Assembly: GCA_900239685.1 (NCBI GenBank)
Contig: OENT01000212.1
Span: forward strand, 96,617-160,616
From: Rotaria macrura
Lineage: Eukaryota; Rotifera; Eurotatoria; Philodinida; Philodinidae
DNA length: 64,000 nt
Reading direction: 5' to 3'
This document shows, one piece after another, positions 50,701-63,137 of this stretch. Numbering within the stretch: position 1 is the first letter of the stretch; each line of letters begins with the position of its first letter. Both the position numbers and the translations under genes were made by a program. The notes under the pieces are model-generated. The model ran no database searches. It saw nothing but the letters and a program-made list of their open reading frames with translations, and was not told where the DNA came from.

Positions 50701-50880
50701 ATTGTCAAAGACATAGATGATATGTTAGATATAGCGGTTTCTTACTAAGAAAATCTGTTCTCTGAATCCCAGGTATACCGCCCACACCCGTACGTAGAAG
50801 AAAATCATTTCTTAACTGACTCTGCCTCATGAAAAAACTTTAGAATTGAAATCAAATTAATATCGAGCATCATCGTACGA
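47790..50880 (+). pseudogene. LINE retrotransposon relic (ORF1 + endonuclease, no RT)
   Basis: Broken frames in LINE order. ORF1-like: about 48080-48240, then 48347-48883, where three knuckle-like Cys/His clusters lie at CSKCFQIGYFRSTC, CRTCGMDF and CCVRYKDDHDSSDHRC. The first has Tyr for the usual His and the third has Tyr for a Cys. Helical sequence follows (KLDKVEKNFDRLIEL) to about 49140, and a linker frame at 49150-49497. ORF2: an apurinic-type endonuclease from about 49640 (NVRGLDKRWEDV, LILTEIG), with WGDFNVDLN near 50000 and NRTIDYAFAR...TSDHKPIIGL near 50130-50220, then the endonuclease-RT linker to about 50750. The reverse-transcriptase palm motifs are absent. In-frame stops show it is dead. 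Confidence 0.8.
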
Positions 50881-53348
50881 GTCCGACAAAGCTTTCTCAA
50901 GCAACTAAAAAGTTAAAATTTTATTGAATATTTCAATTAGTTTTATCTATCATCAATTAAAACTGTATAAAGAATTCGATATTAATTAATCTTTTTTCGT
51001 CACAAATCAAGACTGTTTTTCATCAATTACATTTAAGTCTTCAATAAAGGTTCAGTCAATTACAATATCTAATTAATTGTATGAATCAGTGAAAATTTTT
51101 ATTAAAATCAGTTGAAATCTGATTACAAATCAATTAAAGTCATAAGATGATAGCTAATATTCGGAGGTTTTTTCCTAGTCAGTTTCAATTTTTTATTAAT
51201 CCTAAAAAATATTCACTAGGGGATTTGATTTGGCTGGAAAGGTGATATTCATTTTCTGTGTTTTCTATTAGCATATGAAGCTATAGATATGTGAGTTCCA
51301 CATTTCAGCCCCGAGGGGGCTGCGCTAACTAGTTTTTTTTACACATTTCTATGAAGTTAATTCTTTAATTTATACATGTTTTTCCGGTTGTTTTTTATAA
51401 GTATCATTTTTAGATTATTTCTTTGAAATTTAATCTTTTTATGGTATTTCTTCTTGATTTATAAAAATATTTTCTGCATTTAAGATTATATATTAGCTTT
51501 GCATCTACAAATTTTATTCTTTTTCTTCATTGTTTTAATTAAATTTTTGTGCTGCAGGTTTTTAAATTCATCTTTTTGAATTCATGTCTTGCATGTATTT
51601 TGATGTAATTATTTTTACATTCGATTCTATTTTTATTTTGTGTGAAATAAAAGTTATGTGAATCGAACAACTCTGAACTTAAACTACAAGAATAAAGAAA
51701 AAGAGCCTAAAGACCGTTTAGTTCCACATATAGGCATAGGATCACCGGCAAAAACTAACGGTTAACCGCGGTTTTGTGAGTCGGTAACCGGACTGGTAAA
51801 ACCGCCGTTTTCATCTGGTTTTCACTACATGGGACATGACTGAAACAGCTTCTTCATTGAAACTACTTGATTACGCTATTTACTTGATTTGCTGTAATTT
51901 GGTTGAAAAGAAAAACCCTAATGAAAAAAATATTCAAACCCGAAAACTATCGGTAAAAACGATGTCTTCAGTCATTGGCGACATTCAAGTACTTATCGTT
52001 CAGTATTGCTTTTTAATCATCGGATCCAAGTTCATCATCCTATATGTGGCTTCTTAAAAAATTCCTTCATCAAAAAGAAAATCATTTTGATCACATACGT
52101 ATTAAATTTAATGCAAGATTCGCAGAGAGATCAAAGCAATGTAGAACAATTGCAATACAATGTCGTACATAGAATTTTCTTATAAACTATAACGGTGGTC
52201 TTATAACTCTATCGGAAGGCTTTACGTACCGAATGCGTTCGATATACGACATGAACATGGCAAAAATACGGTCCTAAATTATGGATCTAGATTACGGTAC
52301 AATACGACCATTTACAGTGAAGTTACTGTGGTTTACAGTGATCCGTAACCTTTCTTCTGGGGGAGGGGTATACTGAACTATAACAGTTTTGCTTCTCTCC
52401 TCTTGATAAACTTTGTTTTGCTTTGTATGACCCAAAACACATACAAATGCAGATATTCAATGATGGGTCACTCTCAGAAGAGATACATTTTGTTTTCAAG
52501 TGAAAGATTTTCGAAGGTGTAACAACTGAAATTTTTTATCACTACTTAACTTTCTCTATCTTGTCTTAAAGACATCGTAGCTATTTAATCTTCTCTATCG
52601 CCTTTTTAAAGATTAATTAGCTATTTAAAACCCTGTATAGCAATTTAGTAGGATTTGGAAAACGTGTTGAATGATAAAAGATTGTTCTTCCTGATGTGTG
52701 AATTCATGGTATTACTAAATGATACTTTTTGTTCGAACAAGAGTTAAAAAATGTGGAATGAACATGACAGTCAAGTTTTTCTTGAACTTGAAAGATTTGA
52801 AAATTGGAAGACTTCGATTCATCTCTGCAGTTTTTTTTCCTTTGAAGTATGAATAGTAAATTGTTTGGCTTTTAGTAAGACTTTTGAGAAGCTCTAGCTT
52901 CATGTTATTCTGTGTTTGACAGTTTTCAGTAGGATTTTAATACTTCGACTGATATTATAGGTGGATCTCATCATTGTATATAATACTAATCTAGAGATTA
53001 GTGATTTCAGACAAAATATAATTTTTTACGTTGCTGAGTTTAGTGTATACCTGTCTTATTTTTTAGTTCCAAAGTTCATTCATATTCTAATCTCACAGTG
53101 TGAATATCTTGTAGTCTTGTCTCGATAGTCAGAGAAGCTTTGTACTATTACAGAAAATAGTTAAATAACTATAGGGAAATGTTGATAGTTACACAAGATT
53201 AAAATAGCTGAAGACAATTTAAAAACTATCTTTTTTATGAGCTATACGTCTATGGCAACGAAGATTATATTAATCTGAAAAAATGTGTTAAGAAAAGTTC
53301 TTCTATTCATTCATGTAAATTACTTTCCAAGTTTGTCAACTATCCAAA
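50881..53348. other. Non-coding; includes TACGG-repeat fragment
   Basis: 50900-51180 is rich in AATTAA / CAATTAAA words. A fragment at about 52195-52362 (AATACGG, TTTACAGTG, GATCCGTAACCTT) is related to the element at 61750-62009. No supported gene. Confidence 0.45.
51290..51335 (+). other. Dispersed hairpin motif, copy C
   Basis: TTCCACATTTC, stem AGCCCC (51307-51312), loop GAG, stem GGGGCT (51316-51321), then GCGCTAACTAGTTTTTTTT. Shares about 60 bp of upstream sequence with copy B. Confidence 0.65.
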
Positions 53349-55442
53349 ATGGTTTCTTACAGATACACAGCTGCCGTATTTGCAAAATGTTTTGGTATAC
53401 CCTTATTAAGTTTAGGTATATTAGGTAACATATTAAACATATACATTTTTTCAACAGTAAATATGTATCGTCAAACACCGTCAACATTTTATCTATTATG
53501 TACTGTTATTGCAAATTTTATTCATTTAACAATTGCTATGTCAACAAGAATTCTAATGGTTGGTTTTGATAATGATTTAACTCGTTTGTCTCTTATGTGG
53601 TGTAAGATTCGTCAATTTATTATTGCAACTTATGCTCCATTGGGATTAACATTTTTATCATTGGCTACTTTTGATCAATTTTTAATAACTTCACGTAATG
53701 TTCGTTTACGTCACGTCAGTAATATAAAAAATGCTCATCGAATTGTTGTTACATCTATTATCATCTGGCATATGCATAGTATTCCTTTTCTCGTCTACAA
53801 TCAAATACAGTAAGTTTTTATAGTCATAATAACCAAAGATAAGGATTATTGTCAGTTGTATTTAGTTATCTATTGTATGTCATAAATTGCTGACAGTTCG
53901 GGATTGATCCTCTTCTGAAAAATTAGAATATCTTTTAGTATTTTTGTATGTGAGAATGAATAATATAAGTTGCAAAAGCCTTTGAAGAAAATTTCAAACT
54001 CTATTATAGATAATATAGTCGACTTCTCAAGTCCAGGACAAATCTGAGAAAGAAGAAAAGTCACAAACTAAACACTTCTATAGAAGTTCTTGCCATTGGA
54101 TCAACATGCAGTATTACATTTTCTATTAATTTTCTGTATATCAGAAGAGAAATAAAAAAAACATATTTAACGATGATTTCAATTGCATCAAACGTTGATA
54201 GTTTGCAAATTTAAATTACTCTTCGTTTTTATACCGAAATTTAGCTCTACCTGACAGAGACTGAATAATTCACTCGTCCTTTCTACCTGACCGTTTTGCA
54301 GCGACACTTATTTTACTACTACGTTTCTATAATCTGACATATTTGGAGCAAACAATTAAGTTCATGCACAATGTATGGAGATAGTGACTGATATTGTTGC
54401 AAACTGTTCGTTCTCGCAAGATACTGTATTTTGTAAACACATTTTTGATTATAGAGTCAAAAACCAATCTAAAACTGTTCATCAAAGTTGATGCCGATAG
54501 AAGTTTCGATTCGTTACATTTTCGTGAATTTTTTGTTAGAATTAGGTGTATTTTGTTCAAAATTATTTAGAAACACAAGCTTTTCAAGTTGCGAGAACTT
54601 CTATCGATGTATTTAGTTTTTTACTTTTTTTTATACTGCAATGGGTCCTGGACAAATGTGTCTCGTACAAAAAATGTAGTTTAGGCATTGCTCTTTTCAA
54701 CCATAAAAATTTTGATTGGTTTAGACGTCGTCAATATTGTCTAATAGAGTTTGACGTTTTAATTCAAAGACTTTTGCAATGCTTATTAGTTATATAAGGA
54801 TTAGAGATAATAAAAGAAAAACAAGAATTTCAAGTATAGAAAATTGGCTTCTGTGGCAAACATAAGTAAAAAAGTGGAACTTCAGAAAAACGAATGTTGA
54901 TTAAATATTTAGATCCAACAAATGTGTTATCACTAATAATACCTTATTAATTTATTGGTCGTATATACATTTTTTTTGTGTTTTACTTGCAATGCCTACA
55001 ATTGCATTGGTTACATTTGGTTTTTTTGCATACAAAAATATGCGCACATTAACTATGACAGGTCAGTTAATGGGTGCTGATCGCCAATTAGTTACAATGG
55101 TTTGTTTACAACTGAGTTTTGTTATATTGGCAACTATTCCTTATGGGATTTATAATGCATATATATTAGTAACATCAAATATAGTTAAAAGTACTGTGCA
55201 AATGGATCAAGATTTTTTATTTTTAACTATCACAAGTTTACTGGGTCTTTTCAATTTTGGAGTAAGTTAAGTAAAAGAAAAACCAATATTCATTTTAATA
55301 TAATTCTATTCGGTATATTAAGGGAAGTTTCTATGTATTTCTTGCTGCTTCAAGTCGTTTTCGCAGTATCGTTCGAGAGCATTTACTACGGTGTTGTAAA
55401 AAACCAAATGCAATAGTTCCTACTACAAGGGCGTCACTTTAG
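53349..55442 (+). CDS. Rhodopsin-like GPCR, rotifer chemoreceptor type (3 exons)
   Basis: Predicted 309-residue seven-helix receptor at the plasma membrane. Exons: 53349-53809, 54913-55261, 55323-55442; phases join exactly (CA|A for Gln, then a phase-0 join). TM1 begins near residue 8 (CFGIPLLSLGILGNILNIYIF, with the GN of helix 1). The disulfide cysteines are in MWCKIRQF at the top of TM3 and SNKCVITNN in the second extracellular loop. The DRY motif after TM3 is replaced by FDQFL, and the TM7 NPxxY motif by GGSFY. Those replacements are typical of expanded divergent GPCR families. The ligand is unknown. The first intron (about 1.1 kb) is unusually long for this window and could hide an insertion. 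Confidence 0.85.
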
Positions 55443-58292
55443 TAATAATCATTGAAGTAAAAACTATTTGATTTTATATTCTTCATTGAATGGTATCAAG
55501 AAACTAATTATCATTGAACATCTTAAATGATTTCATCAGCATATGTATGAGTTCATTTTGTAGGACAGGATTACTTGTGTACTTCCACTAGTCTGACTCA
55601 TACGATCTAGACTATGAATTCAATTCAAAAGAAAACAAAGTGAACAATGGAATATTACAAGAGACACGGGTACATCCAAATGTATAAACAAGATGATGAA
55701 TTCAATAAAAATTTCCTAAAAGTGAAAAACAAAACGATCAAGTCAACAAAAACTAACGCAAAGAAATACTTTAATTTCACATTTTCTTGAATTTTTCGAT
55801 CTGATTGTTTCTTCTTTAAGTCTATTGCGTTTCAATCTTCGCTCATGTGACAATCCGTTTCGATATTCAAATAAAACAAGAATCATAGAAATCATATACT
55901 TAAATCTTTGTTATCACTTATTTCAAGTTCAAAGTCATCAATATCGACTACTTTATTTTTGTGAATAAAATTCAAAACAAAACAGGCGAAACTTTTATTT
56001 TCTTGTAGAGGTTTCCGGAATATAGCCTGTATACTTACCAATCGTACTTCAATAGGCATCTGAACGAGTTCCTTTACATATGATCACAAAATAATTGTTT
56101 ACAAAGTTGAAGGAATATGACAAAACGTATTAGTCATTCATATGTCGGTTTCAGTTTGTTTTCTTTACAAATTTTTTAATCTTATTTACTGTCGCATGAA
56201 GAATTTTATGAGATAACGGATGGAGCAGAAATAATGGCGATCTCATTATTTTTTCTAATTTTCATTGATTGGAACTGAACTTTCAACTATAAGATACAGC
56301 ATTCAATTCTCTTCACAACCATGTATAAAACATTTCGATTAACTAAATAACGACTGAGTTCTAAAACGAAGAAAAAATCGTTCGAAAATCTTCAACTTTC
56401 CAGCTCAAAATACATGAACATTTGAAGAAAGTTTCGACAACTTATACTCAGTCCTAAATTGCAAGAGAATCATTTTCTGCTACAATTTTCAAATACGCTC
56501 TGTCTGATATCTTCAAAAAAAATATTTCTGTAAAAATGGTCTTCTTCTATGAAATCGATATGTTGTCGAAAACTCCTCCATAACGGCTTAATGTAGGTTC
56601 TCAAGAAAACCTATCGAGAACAATCTTTTGCATGATTCAAACGATTGTACAGGGATGTACTCAAGTATGTTAGCTTTTGAAGAAAAAAAAACTCGTCTAA
56701 AAATAATGCGATTTAACTGAACAGCATGCACTTTCGTGCAAATATCGAAAACATAAAATGAAAGCTGAGTTTTTTCCGTAAAAAGGAAAAAAATGATTTT
56801 AAAGGTTTTACTCATTTTTCGCTCAAAAAAAATTCAAACACATGAATCTTGTCCAGAATTTAATACTTTTTAGCATAATCGACTTAGATTTTTCGTAGCT
56901 CTCTACATGGAAAGTACATTTTAAAAAGACGAGTTTCGAGCGGAAAAGTTGAAGATTTTCGAACGAGTTTTTCTTCATTACAGAACTCTGTCTTTATGCA
57001 GTTTATCGAAATGCTTTTCACGTGGTTGAGAAGAAAATTGAATGCTCAATCTTGCAGGGAAAGTTCAGTTCCAATTAATGAAAACTAAAAAAAATGATGA
57101 GACCACCAATATTCCCGGCCTACCTGTTATTTGTTATTCAAGTTATGCATGCCAATTTCTCGTTACCATACATACTTTAACAGCACAATCGATCGTCTGC
57201 TGAGAGAGAGAGAACATCTGATTGAACCTAAAGAGAACTCATAAACAGAATCATCAAGTGATGCCTCGAGAAACAATCGCAGAGTATTGGTAAAAAGTTT
57301 TGCATCTTTTTCAAGCAGACTGACTAGTGATTAGGAGAGTAAACCTCATGAAATTTCTCTTCGTCTAGCGTACGATTTTAGAATAGATGTTTTACAATAC
57401 TAGCCTAAAAGTAAGGTCATAATAAAAATAAAATCATGAACTTTTGATCGATCCATCTGCAGTGTCTGTATCAATCAGTTCGGTAAAGTGGCTACTATGT
57501 CTCTTTACATGTGCATCATCTATACTGCTTTTTTATTCCTTTCCATAAAACCATCAATAGAATCAACATCACAACCAAAGTGACTGACTCGATTCAGTCA
57601 TGTTACGTTCGTTTTGCTACTAGTTAATTCTAGCCGTCATGTTTTAGTTATTGCAATGAATGAGCCGATATACATGAATAAAATATTCGTACTTAAGAAC
57701 GAAAGAAAAATCGTCATTCTTTAACCACATGTGAGTCAGAAATATGCTTAGAAAGAGATGTTTCTTTTTGCCTTTAAGAAAAAGTTTGAACTGCAGAGTG
57801 AAGTCTTTTTTTTCTTTCAAGTAATAGTATTCCATCATATTATTAGTCGCAAATGAAGCTAATAATTTATCTATACTAAATTTCTATGTGATAGGAAAAT
57901 AAAATAGAACAAAACTTATATATTATATTTTCATTTATTCAATTAATATCTTGTAGATTAAGTTTTGAATCGTAGAAAATCTTTCAAGTTTTTTAAAAAC
58001 CATGTTATTTTTTCATAAAATGACGTCTAAAAAGAAAAAGAAAAAATAACCTTGTATCAAACGAGGGACACGCGTGTATGTCATGTACACTGTTCTTTTT
58101 CTCGTTTCTTCTCATTCTGCTTGGCCATTTTTAAAGTAAAACTTTTCGAGAGACAAGATATTTTCTTATTGTGTAATATGATAATGTAGTTGCTGCTTGT
58201 TTTATTCATTATATCATCTCCAGAGAACTAAACGTAAATATATAAGTCACATAAACGAGTTGTATTTTTAGTATTAAAGAAAGAAGTTTTTC
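55443..58292. other. Non-coding region with foldback repeat
   Basis: No supported gene. It contains a long inverted repeat at 56230-57110 (listed separately). The 300 bases before 58293 should hold the promoter of the hydrolase gene, without a clear TATA. Confidence 0.45.
56230..57110. repeat. Foldback element, ~175 bp inverted arms
   Basis: Left arm about 56235-56412 and right arm about 56935-57108 are inverted copies. Shared words include TTGGAACTGAACTTTC, GCATTCAATT, CATTTCGAT, GAGTTCT and CGTTCGAAAATCTTCAACTT. About 520 nt separate the arms. It has no coding capacity; probably a non-autonomous foldback transposon. Confidence 0.85.
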
Positions 58293-59284
58293 ATGGCATC
58301 TGAAGTAGTCGAAGATAAATTGAGTGCATGTTGTCTTACTGAATATCGTCCATTACCTGGAACTCCGAGAGGACAAATAATTAATATTGCTGGCCTAAAT
58401 ACTTATCATGTTTCAGGAATCGATCATGCATCCAAAAATAAAGTTATTGTTTTGTTAACTGATGTGTTCGGTATGTGTTTTTTCTTTATTTTGATATTAT
58501 TTAAAAGTGTAAAATGTTGATACAGGTCTGGTAAAAAATCCACGTATTATTGCTGATGAAATTTCTGAGAAAAGTGGTTTCGATGTCTACATACCAGATT
58601 TATTTGATGGAAATCCAATTCCTTCTTCATTCATTCAAGGTATACCTCAAGTGCCAGGAGAAAAGATGGGTTTTGGTGCTAAAGTAATTTGTTGATAGTA
58701 AGCTACTTACTAAGAAACTAACTTTTGTTCTTCGCTAAAGATTAGTCTTGCTGGAAAATTTCTAACATCGTTTGCTCCATGGTTAATTCGTCATCGGCAA
58801 GCAGTCACTCTTCCGATTGTAGAAAAATTTTTCAAGGTAAATAAGAACAAGGTTCGTTCATCATCACTACTATGACGTATCCATTGAAAAGGTTCTTCGC
58901 TCGGAAAAAGCAATTACCAGAATACAAGCAGTTGGCTATTGCTTCGGTGGTCTTTACACAATGTTAGTTGGAAGTAAGGAACTTCATCTAGCCGATGCTG
59001 TCGTTGGTTGTCACGTTTCATTGACGAATAAAACACACTACGAACAATTGTGCGTACCTGCAGGAATTGTTTGTGCACAAGAAGATGATCAATTTTCAGA
59101 TTCTCTTCGTTTAGAAGCAGAAAAGATTCTTGCACTTAAGACAGACATACCGAGCAAATTTCTATTAACAGAAGGTACTGTCCATGGATTCGCTTCTCGA
59201 CCCGATCCTGACAATCCAACGATTATGAAAGCATATCAAGAAGCCAATAACTTTATTGCTGAATGGGCTAAAACACATCTTTAA
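58293..59284 (+). CDS. Dienelactone hydrolase family protein (4 exons)
   Basis: Predicted 274-residue cytosolic alpha/beta hydrolase of the dienelactone hydrolase (carboxymethylenebutenolidase-like) family. Exons: 58293-58470, 58526-58683, 58741-58836, 58892-59284; phases are consistent and the frame ends in TAA. The nucleophile elbow VGYCFGG gives Cys161. The acid is Asp209 or Asp210 in AQEDDQF. The catalytic His242 lies in TVHGFASR, completing the Cys-Asp-His triad typical of the family rather than the Ser triad of most esterases. N-terminal residues (ACCLTEYRPLPGTPRG) match the eukaryotic/fungal-like subgroup. The start is the first ATG in frame. Substrate is unknown; family members hydrolyse lactone or ester bonds in small molecules. 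Confidence 0.9.
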
Positions 59285-60212
59285 TGCTGACATCTATCTA
59301 TTATTGCGACGCGCTATTTTTCTCCTGTTGTTAAGTCTGTTTTTTTTAACAAGAACAATATTTGAAGTCGATGCAAAAAAGCACTTGTTACTAGTGATTC
59401 AGGAAACAGACTATAAATATTCTTTTGAATCATCAGTGATCTTTATCTTTTTGGTTTAGACATTTGCAACCATTCATGTTAAAATATGATTCTACTTATC
59501 ATGATACTTCGTTACTAAATATCAACCAATTCTAGTGTAAGCTAAGAAAAGGATGATGTCAAGATATATTTAAATGCGCTTGCTTAATTGAGTTATAGTT
59601 TTAAGTATGAGACAGAATTCTACATTGAACAATAATTCGTCAGTAATATTTACTGAAGAGATAATACTAAATCTACAAAAAAAAATTGATTGCTTGTACT
59701 GTGATGAATCGAAAACTGAACTTGATCATTCGATGACTCGAGTGATGATAATTTCGAATAAAATGACCTCAACATCGTAGTGTATTAATGTTAATAAAAG
59801 TGCAGTGACGATTGAATCCTAAGTGCACTTAGAACAGTTGAGCTGTTTCCAGGTTTTCTTATGTTGATTAGTTTTCATGAACACATAAAATCTATTGAGC
59901 CCGTAGAGCTATACAAGTTCGTTTCACTGCGTGTTTTCCTTTGATCACAAGAATTTCTTTGATTTTGCAATTGTTTATGGGTTCTTTTTACATGTAGTTT
60001 TTACGAACTTTCTAAGTTCATCAGATTAAATGAATATGTCAAGTTGTTCTAACATCTATTAGTAGTAGTATAGCATGTTTCGATTCATAATATTTTCACC
60101 TGTCCTTGTTAATTTACAGAGAAGTTGAACTTTTAAAATCAAGAAGTTAATCATTGAGTTTATTGCAGCATCAAAAAAGAAAATTCAAATTAGAAGATAC
60201 TAGAAATGCATC
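59285..60212. other. Intergenic between convergent genes
   Basis: AT-rich, no supported frame. It separates the 3' end of the hydrolase gene from the 3' end of the minus-strand membrane protein gene. Confidence 0.5.
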
Positions 60213-60836
60213 TCATATGTTCTCTTTTTTTTCATAGTTAGCATCTCGATGTTGTCTTTTCTTTCTTGCTCTTTCATTATTGACTGAATACTGAGGTAAT
60301 GTTGTTGATGATGATTGCGCTAGGGCTGATGTGCCGGAATGCTGCAATTGTACTTGAAGCATCAATTCACTCATTCGTGCCTCCAACTCTCTCGCTTGTT
60401 GTTTATCGAACTTCATTGTGATATTTCCAAAAGTACCACACAATCGAATGAACTTTTTCTTCATGAGCACATAGTAACTCAAGATTCCAAGGAAGCTACT
60501 CACTATGAGAACTATTCCGATTATTCCAAGAGTAGGGATTTTGACAGAAAATCCAATAATTGTCATTAGCAAACTTGCTATAAAACCTAATAAAATCGTA
60601 AAAAAATACAATCGACCGGGACGTGTTTCATCAATACGAAATATCGAATTCAGGGAAATCGAAGAATAGGATGATTGATGACAGCAGCACCAAAATGTCT
60701 CTTTCCAACGAATAAGTAAACGTATATTAGTGAGAATGACAATCCTTTCTACTTTGTTACGCATTTCATGGTACCGATATTTGCCGATAATTTGCTCACC
60801 GAAAGAAAGGGCAGGAAAAATAGTATCTTCATCCAT
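60213..60836 (-). CDS. Predicted two-pass membrane protein
   Basis: Open frame of 207 codons from the ATG at 60836 (MDEDTIFPALSFGEQ). The frame is open 33 codons further upstream to 60935, but that extension looks like intron/UTR: AT-rich with an acceptor-like TTACAAG just before the ATG. Residues about 1-65 are soluble (ERIVILTNIRLLIRWKE, then a WCCC cluster), reminiscent of PH-like membrane-associated domains. Two hydrophobic helices follow (YFFTILLGFIASLLMTIIGF and GIIGIVLIVSSFLGILSYYV). The C-terminus is a charged helix (KQQARELEARMSELMLQVQ) and a basic tail (ARKKRQHRD). I do not recognise a named family. Additional upstream exons are possible. Confidence 0.6.
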   Translation of the reverse strand: MDEDTIFPALSFGEQIIGKYRYHEMRNKVERIVILTNIRLLIRWKETFWCCCHQSSYSSISLNSIFRIDETRPGRLYFFTILLGFIASLLMTIIGFSVKIPTLGIIGIVLIVSSFLGILSYYVLMKKKFIRLCGTFGNITMKFDKQQARELEARMSELMLQVQLQHSGTSALAQSSSTTLPQYSVNNERARKKRQHRDANYEKKENI

Positions 60837-60935
60837 TACTTGTAAAGAAATTAAGTAAAAGAAAATCGAATTTGAGACAACTGAATATTTAAAACGCAAC
60901 GCCGAATTAATTTGACTCAAGTAAGTTGCATACAT

Positions 60936-61749
60936 ACCTATTTTATATATAGCTACACTTATCAGTAATACCCTTGACTATTGTTTGAAATCTTATCGTC
61001 GTACAGCCATCGCCGAAACACAAGTCATGTTATCACTGACATTGATGTTAACTCAATACGTCTCAATATTAGTGTGCATCTACCAAATCTCTGAATGGTA
61101 TGTAAGAGGAAAACTTGTCCTATGGAACGAATTATTTTTCCCTTCCCATTCCGTTAGGAGCTTTGAATCTACCAACGGAGAAAAATGTTGTCTTAAAAAA
61201 GCAACATAAACACAAATCTCTCTTGGTATCACGATGATTTAGGAGACTTTCATCGAAAGACGACTCACTTTTTTCTTTGACGAAACACATCAAAACATGC
61301 CAATTTTATCTTTGTGATACAATTTAAACGTCGATTTTATTTACGCAACATATTTGAACAAGTTGAAACTTTGAAAAATATGTTTTGGGTGTGGATGTGG
61401 TAGTCTATTAAGCTTTAGTTTCTACTACGACACATGTATATGCATACTTTTCATCGACGTTTTTCTTTCCTGTCTACATTTTCTTGAAAATGATGGAGTA
61501 TAATAAAAAAAATAACAGTTCCAGTGACCTTTTACTTTAAGTAAATAGTTTAAGAATGATTAACGATTATTATAGACAATATTTTCTGAATAGGAAGGAA
61601 TTCATTCGTGAATTTTTTCCAAATTCATTGATAAATGACGACATATTGGTAATTAAAAACATCTGACTTCTAGGTTTTTTCTCTGATAACCACGCCACTC
61701 AGATACACGATGTCGACGAGTATGTCGAATATATTGCGACCATTTCTAA
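60936..61749. other. Non-coding, no supported gene
   Basis: A plus-strand frame at 60985-61209 has one hydrophobic segment but no domain. The remainder is AT-rich. Confidence 0.4.
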
Positions 61750-62009
61750 CTACCCAGTTGCAAGCATACGGTACGTATACGGCCGTAAACCTGGTCCATG
61801 ATTTACGACCGTATTTCAACGCGAATACGGCTGTGTCCGATCGATATACGATACAAATACGGCAAAAGTATGGTGAGAATACGATCGTAAATCATGGACC
61901 TTGTTTACGGTGGAATACGGTCGTTTATGGTGTAATTACGTCGTAGAAACGGCCGTTTACGGTGAAGTCATGGTAATTTACAGTGGACCGTAACCTTCCT
62001 CCTGGGTAG
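61750..62009. mobile_element. 260 bp TIR element (TACGG family)
   Basis: Terminal inverted repeats CTACCCAGTTGCAAGCATAC (left) and TAACCTTCCTCCTGGGTAG (right). Internally GGTCCATGATTTACGACCGT (61793 onward) is mirrored by ACGATCGTAAATCATGGACC (to about 61902). The interior is dense in TACGG/CCGTA words. Related sequences lie at 15210-15521 and about 52195-52362. Confidence 0.75.
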
Positions 62010-63137
62010 AAATCAACATCTTCAATACATATATTTTCATGCCTCTTAGCTTGACTCAGAAAGTTATGAGGTTTGAACATTGATACGGACCCTGTACACG
62101 GAAAAGCTATCACGGACGAACCCTAAATAATCAATGATGGAAACAAGATCTTTCTAGATCTTTGAGCCGAAAAGCACATATGTCAACCATAACTCCTGAA
62201 CCATATTCCGTGTATCTTCAGAATGAGATAACTTTCAACAGACATTTTCAAACAAATGTTTTAAAACCACAACTGTTAGCTCTTGATTAAGGGGATGCCT
62301 ATACTTAGAGCTGAACTTTACTACATTAAATATATCAAATGAGCTTACATCAAATAAATGATAATGTAGCTTGTTCAAACATTCATTTGTTTGATCAGAA
62401 TATATTTAATAGAGTCGTTGAAAACGAACGACATAATAGACGTTGATAGGAAAACAAAAAGAGATGGAAATACGACGTTAGAAAAACGAATGATATATAT
62501 ATATTGGAAAATCAATCACGTGAGTTGATTGACCAATATGACGTAACAGAACGAGAACAAACAGATTAAACGAAAACCCACGTCGAGGAAAACGGAATGA
62601 AAACGCGTTCTAAACGAGGAGATCGGAACGTGTTCGTACGTTCCGAACGCGTTCGATAACGTTTCAAACGCGTTTTTTATCCGTTCTGAACACGTTCTTT
62701 ATGACGTTCGATGACATAACGAACACTATTTTCTATTGGTTCATTGCATCAAGCGAAGCAAATTTTTCTCTTCAATCAAAAACGGCAGTTCCTATTTCAC
62801 GTTATTTATTGTACATATTACAGTGAAAATAAGAACTTCACGTAAAGGACAAAAAGGAATGATCACCAAAAAGATTTCACGACAAAAAAAGACACATTTC
62901 AACGTAAGCAAAACAAACAATAGAATAACGACGAGTTCAAAACAAAACAAACAAAGTTCACAATTACTTATTTTTCAACCGTTTATCAGAGTAACAGCTA
63001 TTAAATTAGATTTAAGAAAAGAAACATAGCATTTAAAATGTTCACAATTGTGGAGGACTTTATAGATCATATTCTGCACAATAAAAAATATAAATACTAT
63101 TGAAATTCAGCAGTTACGAGAAAAATTTCATTGTTTA
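62010..63137. other. Non-coding, AACGCGTT-rich patch
   Basis: 62580-62700 is dense in AACGCGTT, GAACGTGTTC, GAACACGTTC words. The frame at 62736-63029 is Lys-rich and not convincing as a gene. Confidence 0.4.
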
